NCBI GenBank assembly: GCA_905198745.1
Contig: CAJKDU010000054.1
Coordinates: forward strand, 1 to 12,359
Reading direction: 5' to 3'
DNA from: an uncultured Prevotella sp.
Lineage (GTDB): Bacteria > Bacteroidota > Bacteroidia > Bacteroidales > Bacteroidaceae
Length of the DNA: 12,359 nucleotides
The translations under genes and the position numbers were made by a program. Of this stretch, positions 1-6,608 are shown in pieces. The notes under the pieces were generated by a model. It saw nothing but the letters and a program-made list of their open reading frames with translations, was not told the origin of the DNA and did no database searches. Numbering within the stretch: the first letter of the stretch is position 1; the number at the start of each line of letters is the position of its first letter.

Positions 1-53
1 TATTTATCTTTTTATTCTTTATTTTTAAATAATAGTAATAAGGAGTATGATGT

Positions 54-72
54 GTCGTGGATAAGTGGATAA
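54..72 (+). repeat. 19-bp direct repeat, copy 1
   Basis: GTCGTGGATAAGTGGATAA occurs here and again, without a mismatch, at 309-327. Each copy holds two overlapping DnaA-box-like 9-mers in the same orientation (reverse complements TTATCCACG and TTATCCACT). The copies are 255 bases apart and bracket the perfect box at 176-184. Confidence 0.85.
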
Positions 73-201
73 AAAACACTCTAAATGTTTGGCAGTTTGG
101 TTGTCAACATTTCAAAGTGGCTTATCCTCATTGTCTACTGATATCTATCTCTTGGTTTTCAGTCTACTTGCTGTGTTATCCACAATCTTCTCCTTTCGGT
201 G

Positions 202-209
202 CAAAGTTA
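202..209 (-). promoter_or_regulatory. Possible leftward Bacteroidetes -7 element
   Basis: The minus strand reads TAACTTTG, a match to the TAnnTTTG -7 consensus of Bacteroidetes vegetative promoters. I see no clear TTTG at the expected -33 spacing. If real, it would drive leftward transcription toward a gene beyond the left edge, through the AT-rich tract. Confidence 0.25.
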
Positions 210-308
210 ATAAGTTTATATCTTTTTCCGTGCTAAATCCGTGGAAAAGTTTCCTAAAACTGCTTGACAAACCTATTGATATCCCCTGTTTTGTTTGGCA
301 CTTGGAAG

Positions 309-327
309 GTCGTGGATAAGTGGATAA
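309..327 (+). repeat. 19-bp direct repeat, copy 2
   Basis: This is the second exact copy of the 19-mer at 54-72, again two overlapping DnaA-box-like 9-mers. It is followed by further box-like sites at 352-360, 364-372 and 378-386, up to the end of the HAD gene. Confidence 0.85.
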
Positions 328-389
328 GTTATGAGATGGTTATGATAGAGGTTATCCCGACACTTTTCCACATCTTTTGTGAATAACGG

Positions 390-1037
390 TTATTCCACGA
401 TAGAGAGCAGTTGGCTGAAGTCGTCTATTATCCATTCTGCCCCACATTCTTCCATTTCCTTCCGTTTACCATTGCCATAAGTCACGCCCACGGCTTTCAC
501 TTTCGCATTGTGAGCCATCTGTATGTCGAACGTGGCATCGCCCACTACCAGGGCTTCTTCCGGCTTCAAATTCAGGTGCTCGAGTGTGCGCAGCACCATT
601 TCCGGGTCAGGTTTGGCATTCTTCACCTCTGCTGCGCTTATTATATAAGATAGGTAAGGAGCTATCTTCAAGTCGTTGGCATACTGAATGAGTGTCTGGC
701 TGTGTCGGCTACTGGCTATGGTGAGCAGGTAGCCTTTGGCGTGAAGGATGGATAAGGTGTCGGCTACATGTGGAAAAAGTTTCACTCTGCCGGGCACGTT
801 CACCTCGTCAAAGAGTTCTCTGTATTTGGCTGCACACTTTTCTCCTTCTTCCTCATTGAAGCCGTACATGCTCATGAAGGCATCGCAGAGCGAAAGGCCT
901 ATGGTGGCAGCGCATGCTTCTTCTGAACGGGCAGGCAGGTTCATGGCCTTGATGGTGTTTTGCAGCGATTCGATAATAAGACTTTGGGTGTCGCCCAATG
1001 TGCCGTCGAAGTCAAGGATGATGACTTTTGGTTTCAT
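390..1037 (-). CDS. HAD-superfamily phosphatase (phosphoglycolate phosphatase-like)
   Basis: A 215-aa cytoplasmic hydrolase of the haloacid dehalogenase superfamily. All four motifs are visible: DFDGT with nucleophile D9 and acid/base D11, a serine in TIASS (109-110), K142 in AKPDP, and the metal-binding GDATFD (D167, D171). Residues about 17-85 form the helical cap expected of the Gph/beta-phosphoglucomutase type. Such enzymes remove phosphate from small metabolites; phosphoglycolate is the commonest annotation, but the substrate cannot be fixed from sequence. The start lies 15 bases after the stop of the cysteine-peptidase lipoprotein gene, so the two are probably co-transcribed. Its stop codon abuts the DnaA-box cluster and lies inside a dyad (381-395), and I see no U-tract terminator after it. 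The family call is secure. Confidence 0.9.
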   Translation of the reverse strand: MKPKVIILDFDGTLGDTQSLIIESLQNTIKAMNLPARSEEACAATIGLSLCDAFMSMYGFNEEEGEKCAAKYRELFDEVNVPGRVKLFPHVADTLSILHAKGYLLTIASSRHSQTLIQYANDLKIAPYLSYIISAAEVKNAKPDPEMVLRTLEHLNLKPEEALVVGDATFDIQMAHNAKVKAVGVTYGNGKRKEMEECGAEWIIDDFSQLLSIVE

Positions 1038-1052
1038 TGTTGTGTGTTTTTT

Positions 1053-2108
1053 TTATTGTTGATTTGTGATGTGCATATTGTTGATAACTATTGCCACGGT
1101 CTTGCTGCGCAGATAGTTGAGCGACATATACATCAATCCTCCATAAGGATTGTTTGTGCCCCACGAGTTCTTGCAGATGACGTAAGTCTTGCCGTGGTTG
1201 TCGTGTGCCAGTCCGACGAGTTCCATACAGTGGTCGTCGGTGGTGCGAAACTCTTCGAAATCACGCTGTCGGTCAGCTTGTGAGCAAGGGTGTTCCTGGT
1301 CTAAGAGTGCCACGCCTCGCTTGAAGGAGAAGCCGGGTTCGCTTGTGTCTCCTTCCCAGCACACCGGATAACCCTGTTTGAGGGTGTTGACAACTATGTT
1401 CACAAGTGTGTTTATATCCACATTTAAGAATTTGCTATGTTGCTTGTTGTCAGGTAGTTCCAAATCTACCATCGTGTTGAAATCATGATGTTGATAACTC
1501 GTCATGGCCACATATTCATGAGGCATGCACACACTATGGGCAAACTCCTGTGGCGTGTATTCCACGCCAAACATATAGACGTGTGGCGGAACGGGCGCTA
1601 TTTCGTTTTGCAGCAACTCGTCTACTTTCTCTTTCATCGCCTTGAAGCCAGTATGCCGAGCCACACATTCATCCACTACTCGATACATTTTCCTTTTCGT
1701 CACCAGTATGTTGGCTTCGCTGTGAAAGGAGTCGTAAGGCATCAGTCCATACTCGTTGATAAGTCCGAGGAGCATAGGAGCTACGCCACGTTGGCTGTAG
1801 TTGATGGTGCCGCGTGACAGATAGCGTCTCAAGGCTTGCTGGCTCAGCTGTTGATAGATGACATAATGAGGCGACAGATTCACGGAGTCGCCCCGTCTGA
1901 TGTGTTCGCTTTCTATGGTGGCAAGCATGGCATAAATCCAGCAGGCGTTGCTCTTGCCTTGGTTTTTCACCGGTGTGTAAGGGCACACCACATCGTTTGT
2001 AAAATGGAGGGAGGCGTGCTTGTCCGGCTCTCGGTTCCGGCATCCGGCAACAGAGAGGATAAGGAGTAGTGACAAGACTGTTGACAAACTCGTGGATAAA
2101 TTGCGCAT
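1053..2108 (-). CDS. Papain-like C1 family cysteine peptidase, predicted lipoprotein
   Basis: A 351-aa protein with a lipoprotein signal: a hydrophobic stretch (about 9-20) and lipobox SVAGC with the lipidated Cys at residue 23, so it should be anchored in a membrane facing the periplasm or cell surface. The catalytic set of clan CA is present: oxyanion Q50 and nucleophile C56 in KNQGKSNACW, H293 in DDHCMELVG, and N314 in KNSWG. The spacing and the DxHxMxLVG...KNSWG layout resemble the C1B (bleomycin hydrolase/PepC) branch, though it is shorter than usual for that branch (about 450 aa). It is probably a peptidase or aminopeptidase acting on imported or surface peptides; the substrate is unknown. 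It follows the glycosyltransferase terminator and runs into the HAD gene. No clear promoter consensus is visible in the short gap upstream. Confidence 0.85.
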   Translation of the reverse strand: MRNLSTSLSTVLSLLLILSVAGCRNREPDKHASLHFTNDVVCPYTPVKNQGKSNACWIYAMLATIESEHIRRGDSVNLSPHYVIYQQLSQQALRRYLSRGTINYSQRGVAPMLLGLINEYGLMPYDSFHSEANILVTKRKMYRVVDECVARHTGFKAMKEKVDELLQNEIAPVPPHVYMFGVEYTPQEFAHSVCMPHEYVAMTSYQHHDFNTMVDLELPDNKQHSKFLNVDINTLVNIVVNTLKQGYPVCWEGDTSEPGFSFKRGVALLDQEHPCSQADRQRDFEEFRTTDDHCMELVGLAHDNHGKTYVICKNSWGTNNPYGGLMYMSLNYLRSKTVAIVINNMHITNQQ

Positions 2109-2154
2109 TATGATCTTATTAAAATGACTTTCAATGGTTTAAGTATGTGGAAAA

Positions 2155-2187
2155 ATATAGCAGAGAATGGTATGTTCTCTGCTATAT
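2155..2187 (-). terminator. Intrinsic terminator of the glycosyltransferase gene
   Basis: A perfect 13-bp inverted repeat (2155-2167 with 2175-2187) encloses a 7-base loop. On the minus strand it is followed at once by TTTTT. The stem begins inside the last codons of the glycosyltransferase gene and contains its stop codon (2184-2182). It probably separates that gene from the peptidase-HAD pair, which starts about 47 bases further on. Confidence 0.75.
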
Positions 2188-3117
2188 GTTCCGTTTTTCC
2201 TCTACGAAATAACGAGGTCTGCGTTTCACTTCTGTATATATCTTGCCAATATACACTCCCGTAATGCCCACACCTGTGGTGATGACTCCACCAATAAACC
2301 AGAGCGACACGAGCATGGAAGTCCATCCCTCGATGGTTTTTCCCTGGCTGTGCTCAACGAGGGCAAACACTATCATGGCTATGGAGACCAGTGTCATGGC
2401 CAGTCCTATGTAGGTAATCCATCGTAGGGGTGCCACTGAAAAGGAAGTAATGCCGTCGATGGAGAACTGCAGCATCTTCTTCAGTGGGTACTTGCTCTCG
2501 CCTGCCGTGCGTGGCTTGCGGTCATAGAACACGTAGCCCTCACGGAATCCCAGTTGTCTGACCACTCCCCTGAGAAAGAGATTGCGCTCCGGATAGGCAA
2601 GCAATGCCCTCATGGCGCGCTGGCTCATCCATCTGAAGTCGGCATGATTGTAGATGATTTCGGGGTCGGCGAGCCGCATCAGCCGATAGAAGCTCTGTGC
2701 CGAAAAGCGCTTGAAGAGGGTGTCGGTGTCGCGCTTCTTTCTCACCCCATACACGATGTCTGCTCCCCCTTGTGCCTGTCGGGCCATGTCGAGGATGGCA
2801 TTCTCGTCGTCCTGCAGGTCGGCGTCAATGGATACCGAGGCGTCAAAATGCTCCACACATTGTTCCAGTCCTGCCCAGAGAGCGTTCTGGTGTCCCTTGT
2901 TGTGCGACAGTTTCACGCCTGCTACGTTGTCGAACTTGCCACAGCACTGTTCTATCAGTTCCCATGTGTTGTCTCGGCTTCCGTCGTCCACCAACAGTAA
3001 GGTGGCATGGGTGTCGGTTTCCTTGAGCAGTCGGCTGGCGAGCAGTCGCAGTCTGTCTACCGTCCACAGCAGCACTTCCTCCTCGTTATAGCAAGGCACG
3101 ATGATGCAAAGTTTCAT
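2182..3117 (-). CDS. GT2 family glycosyltransferase, polyprenyl-phosphate type (GtrB/DPM1-like)
   Basis: A 311-aa membrane-attached glycosyltransferase. The N-terminal GT-A domain starts with IIVPCYNEEE, followed by the nucleotide-sugar site VDDGSRDNT (about 43-51) and the metal-binding DADLQDD (98-104). Two predicted membrane helices at about 233-256 and 268-291 precede a basic tail. This matches the family that moves glucose, mannose or similar sugars from a nucleotide carrier to undecaprenyl phosphate on the inner face of the cytoplasmic membrane, for later transfer to glycans or lipid A. The exact sugar is not readable. I chose the ATG at 3117; a GTG two codons upstream (3123) is in frame, but the family usually starts just before the first beta strand. 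It is divergent from the DUF4294 gene, with about 114 bases between them. Confidence 0.9.
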   Translation of the reverse strand: MKLCIIVPCYNEEEVLLWTVDRLRLLASRLLKETDTHATLLLVDDGSRDNTWELIEQCCGKFDNVAGVKLSHNKGHQNALWAGLEQCVEHFDASVSIDADLQDDENAILDMARQAQGGADIVYGVRKKRDTDTLFKRFSAQSFYRLMRLADPEIIYNHADFRWMSQRAMRALLAYPERNLFLRGVVRQLGFREGYVFYDRKPRTAGESKYPLKKMLQFSIDGITSFSVAPLRWITYIGLAMTLVSIAMIVFALVEHSQGKTIEGWTSMLVSLWFIGGVITTGVGITGVYIGKIYTEVKRRPRYFVEEKRNI

Positions 3118-3194
3118 TCTCACGAAGTTGTTTTGTTTTTGTGCGCTAAGTTAATCAAAATAAATGAAATGCCGATAAATGATACTTACAAATC

Positions 3195-3226
3195 TTTTGT
3201 CATATCGAAAATAATAACTACTTTTG
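3195..3226 (+). promoter_or_regulatory. Bacteroidetes-type promoter of the DUF4294 gene
   Basis: TTTTG at 3195-3199 and TACTTTTG (TAnnTTTG) at 3219-3226 are separated by 19 bases, close to the -33/-7 consensus spacing. Transcription would begin around 3230, essentially at the ATG at 3232, which implies a leaderless or nearly leaderless mRNA if that start codon is correct. Confidence 0.5.
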
Positions 3227-3231
3227 CCGCC

Positions 3232-3882
3232 ATGACAAGGATAAGAACATTTGTTTTGACGCTGTTGGCGTGCCTGTGTTGTGCCACGATGCATGCTCAG
3301 ACCGACAACAACGGCCGCGTAAACCCTGAAGACCGCGAGGTGGACATGGACAATCCCACCTTTGTGCCTATGTTCAAGGTGGGCAAGGTGTTGCTGGGCA
3401 GCGACAGCATCCAGTATGTTCAGATGAATAATGTCTACGTCTACCCTCCCCTTGAATTCAAGAATGCCCGTCAGCGGGCAGCCTATAACCGGTTGGTATA
3501 TAATGTGAAGAAGGTTTTGCCCATAGCCAAGGAGTGCAACGCCATCATCCTCGAGGTCTACGACGTGCTTCAGACTCTTCCCAACAAGCGTGCCAAAGAC
3601 AAGTATATGAAGCAGGTAGAGGAAGATATCCGCAAGGAATATACGCCTCGCATGAAGAAGTTGAGCTATTCTCAAGGCAAATTGCTTATCAAGCTTGTCA
3701 ACCGCGAGTGTAATTCTTCTGCCTATGGCTTGGTGAAAGCGTTTCTTGGTCCCATCCGTGCCGGCTTTTGGCAAGCTTTTGCCTGGGCTTTTGGTGCCAG
3801 TCTGACCAAAGGCTACGACCCAAATGGCACTGATAGGCTCACGGAGCGAGTGGTGCTGATGGTGGAGGCAGGAGAACTATAG
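3232..3882 (+). CDS. DUF4294 domain protein, secreted
   Basis: A 216-aa exported protein of unknown function, of the DUF4294 type found in Bacteroidetes. The start at 3232 gives a clean signal peptide: a charged N-terminus, hydrophobic residues about 7-19, and cleavage after MHA (residue 22). An earlier in-frame ATG at 3169 would put 21 residues before it and hide the signal, and it would lie upstream of the predicted promoter. The mature protein has an acidic, beta-rich first part, then a helical basic region beginning around ARQRAAYNRLVYNVKKV and ending in a region rich in Trp, Phe and Ala (AFAWAFGASL). Nothing catalytic is recognisable. It probably acts in the periplasm or at the envelope. 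It is a single-gene unit by spacing, with the glycosyltransferase running the other way. Confidence 0.85.
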   Translation: MTRIRTFVLTLLACLCCATMHAQTDNNGRVNPEDREVDMDNPTFVPMFKVGKVLLGSDSIQYVQMNNVYVYPPLEFKNARQRAAYNRLVYNVKKVLPIAKECNAIILEVYDVLQTLPNKRAKDKYMKQVEEDIRKEYTPRMKKLSYSQGKLLIKLVNRECNSSAYGLVKAFLGPIRAGFWQAFAWAFGASLTKGYDPNGTDRLTERVVLMVEAGEL

Positions 3883-3932
3883 TTGCCGTTATTTATCCAC
3901 CTCTTCCCTACTTTTTCTTTGCTAATGGCAGG

Positions 3933-3998
3933 TTAGCGCATCGTAACTCTGCCACTTACGCATCGTAACTCTGCAATTAGCGCATCGTTAGTGTGCCA
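3933..3998 (+). repeat. Three tandem ~22-bp repeats
   Basis: Three head-to-tail units of 23, 21 and 22 bases lie at 3933-3955, 3956-3976 and 3977-3998. They share a core TTAgCGCATCGTaActcTGC, where lower case marks variable positions. The first two agree almost completely; the third diverges in its second half. A partial start of a fourth unit (TTAAC) follows. Function unknown; candidates are a protein-binding array or an intergenic repeat that expands by slippage. Confidence 0.8.
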
Positions 3999-4126
3999 TT
4001 AACAAGTCAATGCTCTTCTGTTTTTCCATTACTTCCGAATTGCCGATATCTGTTGAGGATAGGGTTGTATATGTTTCTATATGAAAATAATGAGGCGTTT
4101 TTATTTTATATTCCACCCTTTTGAAG

Positions 4127-4134
4127 TACCTTTG
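4127..4134 (+). promoter_or_regulatory. -7 promoter element of the CoA-transferase gene
   Basis: TACCTTTG is an exact match to TAnnTTTG. The expected -33 TTTG is not evident; only T-rich sequence lies there. Transcription would start near 4138-4141, giving a leader of about 45 bases. Confidence 0.5.
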
Positions 4135-4144
4135 CACAGGAAAA

Positions 4145-4160
4145 ATGCAGCTAACTGCAT
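4145..4160 (+). promoter_or_regulatory. Leader hairpin with overlapping five-codon micro-ORF
   Basis: ATGCAG and CTGCAT form a perfect 6-bp stem with a 4-base loop in the predicted leader. The same bases read as a tiny ORF (Met-Gln-Leu-Thr-Ala, stop at 4160-4162) ending 21 bases before the main ATG. Either may influence translation, or both may be chance. Confidence 0.3.
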
Positions 4161-4183
4161 AAAAACTAAATAATTATACGATT

Positions 4184-5692
4184 ATGGCATATACGAGGAT
4201 TACTGCCGAAGAGGCGGCTATGATGATTCACGACGGAGACAATATAGGGTTCAGCGGGTTCACCCCCAATGGTGTACCGAAGGCTGTGGCACGCAAGTTG
4301 TCCAAACGCGCTATTCGTGAACATGAAGCCGGACGTCCTTTTCAGGTAGGTATCATCACAGGAGCATCCTCATGCCAAAGTCTTGAAGGCGACTTTGCCA
4401 ATGCCCATGCCATCAAGTTCCGTGCCCCATTCTCCACCAATGCCGATTTCCGCAAGCACTGTAACCTGCAGGAAATAGACTATGAAGACATGCACCTCGG
4501 CCATGTGGCAGAAAGATTGCGCCGCGGATTCTATGGCGAAATAGATTGGGCCATCATTGAAGTGTCCGACCTTGACGAGGGTCCCAAGAAGTGTAAGGCT
4601 TATCTCACGTCAGCCGGCGGCATTGTGCCTACCATAGCCCGACTTGCCAAGCACGTTATTATAGAGTTCAACCATTTCCACAGCACCAACGCCAAATACC
4701 TTCACGATGTCTACGAGTGCAAGGAATTCCCCTACCGCAGGCCCATTCCCCTGCTCTTTGTGGGCGACCGCATAGGTAAAAACTACGTGTCGATAGATGC
4801 CAAAAAGATTGTTGGCGTGGTGGATTGCTACATTCCCGAAGAAGCCCGCGCCTTTAAACCACTCACGCCGGAAACCGAAATGATAGGCAATCACGTGGTG
4901 GATTTCTTCATCAACGACATCAAGAAAGGCCACATCCCCTCTTGCATGTTTCCCGTGCAGAGCGGTGTCGGCGTGACGGGCAACGCTGTGATGAAAGCCA
5001 TAGCCCAGTGTCACAAGTTGCCGCCACTGCAGGTTTACAGCGAGGTGGTGCAAGACTCGGTCATCGACATGATTATGGACGGACAGGTAAGCCAGGCTTC
5101 GGCAGCTGCCGCCACCGTGACCAATGAAACCTTGCAGAACATTTACAACAACATAGACTTCTTCAGTCAGCATCTTACTCTGCGTCCGAGCGAAATCACC
5201 AACTCGCCCGAAATCATTCGCCGCTTCGGTGTCATAGCCATGAACACCGCCATGGAATGCGACATCTATGGCAATGAGAACTCAAGCCACATCTGCGGCT
5301 CCAAACTGATGAACGGCATCGGTGGCTCGTGCGACTATGAGCGCAATGGCTCCATCAGCATATTCTATACCCCGTCGACCGCCAAGAATGGTGCCATCAG
5401 TGCCATTGTGCCCATGTGCAGCCATGTGGACTCCACCGAGCACGACGTGGACATCATTGTCACCGAACAGGGTGTGGCCGATCTCAGAGGCAAGGGAGCA
5501 CTGCGCCGTGCCGAGGAAATCATTGAGCACTGCGCCCATCCCGACTACCGTCCGCTGTTGCGCGACTATCTTAAAATATCGGGTGGCGGCCACCAACCAG
5601 AGTCCATGCGTTGCGCCCTCGCCTTTCACGACACATTCATGCGCAAGGGCGATATGCGGTTGACCGACTTTGGAGAGTATCTGAAAGACTAA
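4184..5692 (+). CDS. Acetyl-CoA hydrolase/transferase family; succinate:acetate or propionate CoA-transferase
   Basis: A 502-aa cytoplasmic class I CoA-transferase of the Cat1/AarC/ScpC type, full length for the family (about 500 aa). The N-terminal half carries the Gly-rich NIGFSGFTPNGVPKA region. The expected catalytic glutamate is E287 in VYSEVVQDS, which would form the glutamyl-CoA thioester. The downstream VTEQGVADLRG motif is typical of the family. In Bacteroidales such enzymes move CoA between succinate and acetate or propionate in the fermentative succinate-propionate pathway; which acyl-CoA is used here is not settled by sequence. The gene has its own promoter and a ~45-base leader. 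The PAP2 gene follows after 68 bases with no evident terminator, so read-through is possible. Confidence 0.92.
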   Translation: MAYTRITAEEAAMMIHDGDNIGFSGFTPNGVPKAVARKLSKRAIREHEAGRPFQVGIITGASSCQSLEGDFANAHAIKFRAPFSTNADFRKHCNLQEIDYEDMHLGHVAERLRRGFYGEIDWAIIEVSDLDEGPKKCKAYLTSAGGIVPTIARLAKHVIIEFNHFHSTNAKYLHDVYECKEFPYRRPIPLLFVGDRIGKNYVSIDAKKIVGVVDCYIPEEARAFKPLTPETEMIGNHVVDFFINDIKKGHIPSCMFPVQSGVGVTGNAVMKAIAQCHKLPPLQVYSEVVQDSVIDMIMDGQVSQASAAAATVTNETLQNIYNNIDFFSQHLTLRPSEITNSPEIIRRFGVIAMNTAMECDIYGNENSSHICGSKLMNGIGGSCDYERNGSISIFYTPSTAKNGAISAIVPMCSHVDSTEHDVDIIVTEQGVADLRGKGALRRAEEIIEHCAHPDYRPLLRDYLKISGGGHQPESMRCALAFHDTFMRKGDMRLTDFGEYLKD

Positions 5693-5760
5693 TACCTGTA
5701 TCCTTCCCGGTGTCAAGAAGGCCTTTTCTTTCAACATATATTCCCGACAACAAGTAACAC

Positions 5761-6591
5761 ATGAATTTCAAAACCGTCCTGCTACTTCTTTTCACTGCTC
5801 ATACAGTCCATGTACATGCAGCTGTGGAAACAGCAACAGCACTCGCCGATACATTGAACCACGACTGTACAGACAGCACATCCGTGTCGGCACAGATGTA
5901 TCAGCAACCCGACGCAGCTCTCGGGAAGAAGCGTTCGTTTCGTCCGCAACAGCTCATCGTGCCCGGTGCTCTTGTTCTGGCAGGTGCCCTGGGAACCATC
6001 AACGATTGGGGCGAGCAGCTCGACCCAATCCACAAGCGCCACATGCCGGAATGGCACAAGGCCAAGATGCTTCATCCCGACAAATGGACACAGTTCGTGC
6101 CCTCACTCTTTGGCATAGGGCTCAACGTGTGCGGAGTGAAGTCAAGTTTATCCCGTCAGGAACGTCTGATGCTTCGCGTCACCTCGTTTGCCCTGAGTGC
6201 TTCAGTGGCTTGGACCTTGAAAAACACCGTCAGCGAACGGCGTCCCAATGGAGAAGACAACCATTCGTTTCCGTCGGGACACGCCACCACCGCTTTTCAA
6301 GGAGCAGAACTCGTGCGGATGGAATACGGAGGCTGGTATGGCGTGACGGCTTATGTCATGGCTACCGGTGTGGCTGTCAGCAGGATAGTCTACGACAAGC
6401 ATTGGATTCACGATGTGGTGGCAGGAGCAGGCTTGGGCATTCTCAGTGCCAGGGCAAGCTTGTGGCTTTTGCCGGCAGAGAAAAAACTGCTTGCCAAGTG
6501 GCAGCGCAAGCACCGCACGGCTGTTGCCGCACTCCCCTATTACGATGCCGGACAGAGAGCCGCAGGAGGGGTTTTCGCATTGGCATTTTGA
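5761..6591 (+). CDS. PAP2-family phosphatase with signal peptide
   Basis: A 276-aa membrane-associated phosphatase of the PAP2 superfamily. The three-part active site is complete: K154...R161-P162 (KX6RP), P171-S-G-H174 (PSGH) and S207-R208...H214...D218 (SRX5HX3D). H174 and H214 are the expected catalytic histidines. A signal peptide (residues 1-21) and a Thr/Ser-rich stretch precede hydrophobic segments at about 64-81, 137-153, 194-206 and 218-236. Known relatives act on undecaprenyl diphosphate, phosphatidate, phosphatidylglycerol phosphate or lipid A phosphates at the periplasmic face. Lipid A 1- or 4'-phosphatase (LpxE/LpxF) is one possibility in this phylum, but nothing here proves it. 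A clear promoter after the stop suggests that the next gene starts a new transcript. Confidence 0.88.
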   Translation: MNFKTVLLLLFTAHTVHVHAAVETATALADTLNHDCTDSTSVSAQMYQQPDAALGKKRSFRPQQLIVPGALVLAGALGTINDWGEQLDPIHKRHMPEWHKAKMLHPDKWTQFVPSLFGIGLNVCGVKSSLSRQERLMLRVTSFALSASVAWTLKNTVSERRPNGEDNHSFPSGHATTAFQGAELVRMEYGGWYGVTAYVMATGVAVSRIVYDKHWIHDVVAGAGLGILSARASLWLLPAEKKLLAKWQRKHRTAVAALPYYDAGQRAAGGVFALAF

Positions 6592-6608
6592 GGAAAAGGA
6601 CTGAAAAG

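Larger units (their letters stand above)
1..389. other. Candidate replication origin (AT-rich tract plus DnaA-box cluster)
   Basis: No convincing gene lies in this 389-base stretch. Bases 1-40 contain only three G/C bases and could serve as an unwinding element. Downstream are many 9-mers close to the DnaA box TTATCCACA. One is perfect, at 176-184 (+). One-mismatch forms are at 56-64 (-), 64-72 (-), 122-130 (+), 311-319 (-), 319-327 (-), 364-372 (+) and 378-386 (-, TTATTCACA). Looser ones are at 240-248 and 352-360. By simple probability a perfect or one-mismatch box is expected about once per 4-5 kb counting both strands, so eight in under 400 bases is a strong excess. The link to DnaA and oriC is inferred. 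No dnaA gene is in the window, and the region may continue off its left edge. A long-range regulatory site is the main alternative. Confidence 0.5.
3883..4183. other. Intergenic region with tandem repeats and a promoter
   Basis: This 301-base gap holds no gene. It contains a DnaA-box-like TTATCCACC at 3893-3901, a small GCTAA/TTAGC hairpin at 3921-3937, three ~22-bp tandem repeats, a promoter -7 element at 4127-4134 and a short leader with a hairpin before the CoA-transferase. I see no intrinsic terminator for the DUF4294 gene. Confidence 0.7.

Noticed and set aside
65..319. 84-aa rightward ORF
   Set aside because: It lies wholly within the DnaA-box cluster, has no recognisable domain, and its ends coincide with the two copies of the 19-bp repeat. 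The composition looks non-coding.
3007..3231. 75-codon N-terminal extension of the DUF4294 gene
   Set aside because: It would overlap the start of the divergent glycosyltransferase and bury the signal peptide; the start at 3232 is better supported.
3151..3774. 207-aa leftward ORF
   Set aside because: It is antisense to the DUF4294 gene, which has a signal peptide and recognisable family features.
3921..3937. Terminator of the DUF4294 gene
   Set aside because: The 5-bp GCTAA/TTAGC hairpin has its T-rich stretch upstream, not downstream, on the plus strand.
4610..5173. 187-aa leftward ORF inside the CoA-transferase
   Set aside because: Shadow of a fully conserved gene; the His/Val/Gly-rich translation is typical of antisense reading.
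5693..5760. Terminator between the CoA-transferase and PAP2 genes
   Set aside because: The AAGAAGGCCTTTTCTT stretch is only partly symmetric and does not form a convincing stem with a following U-run.
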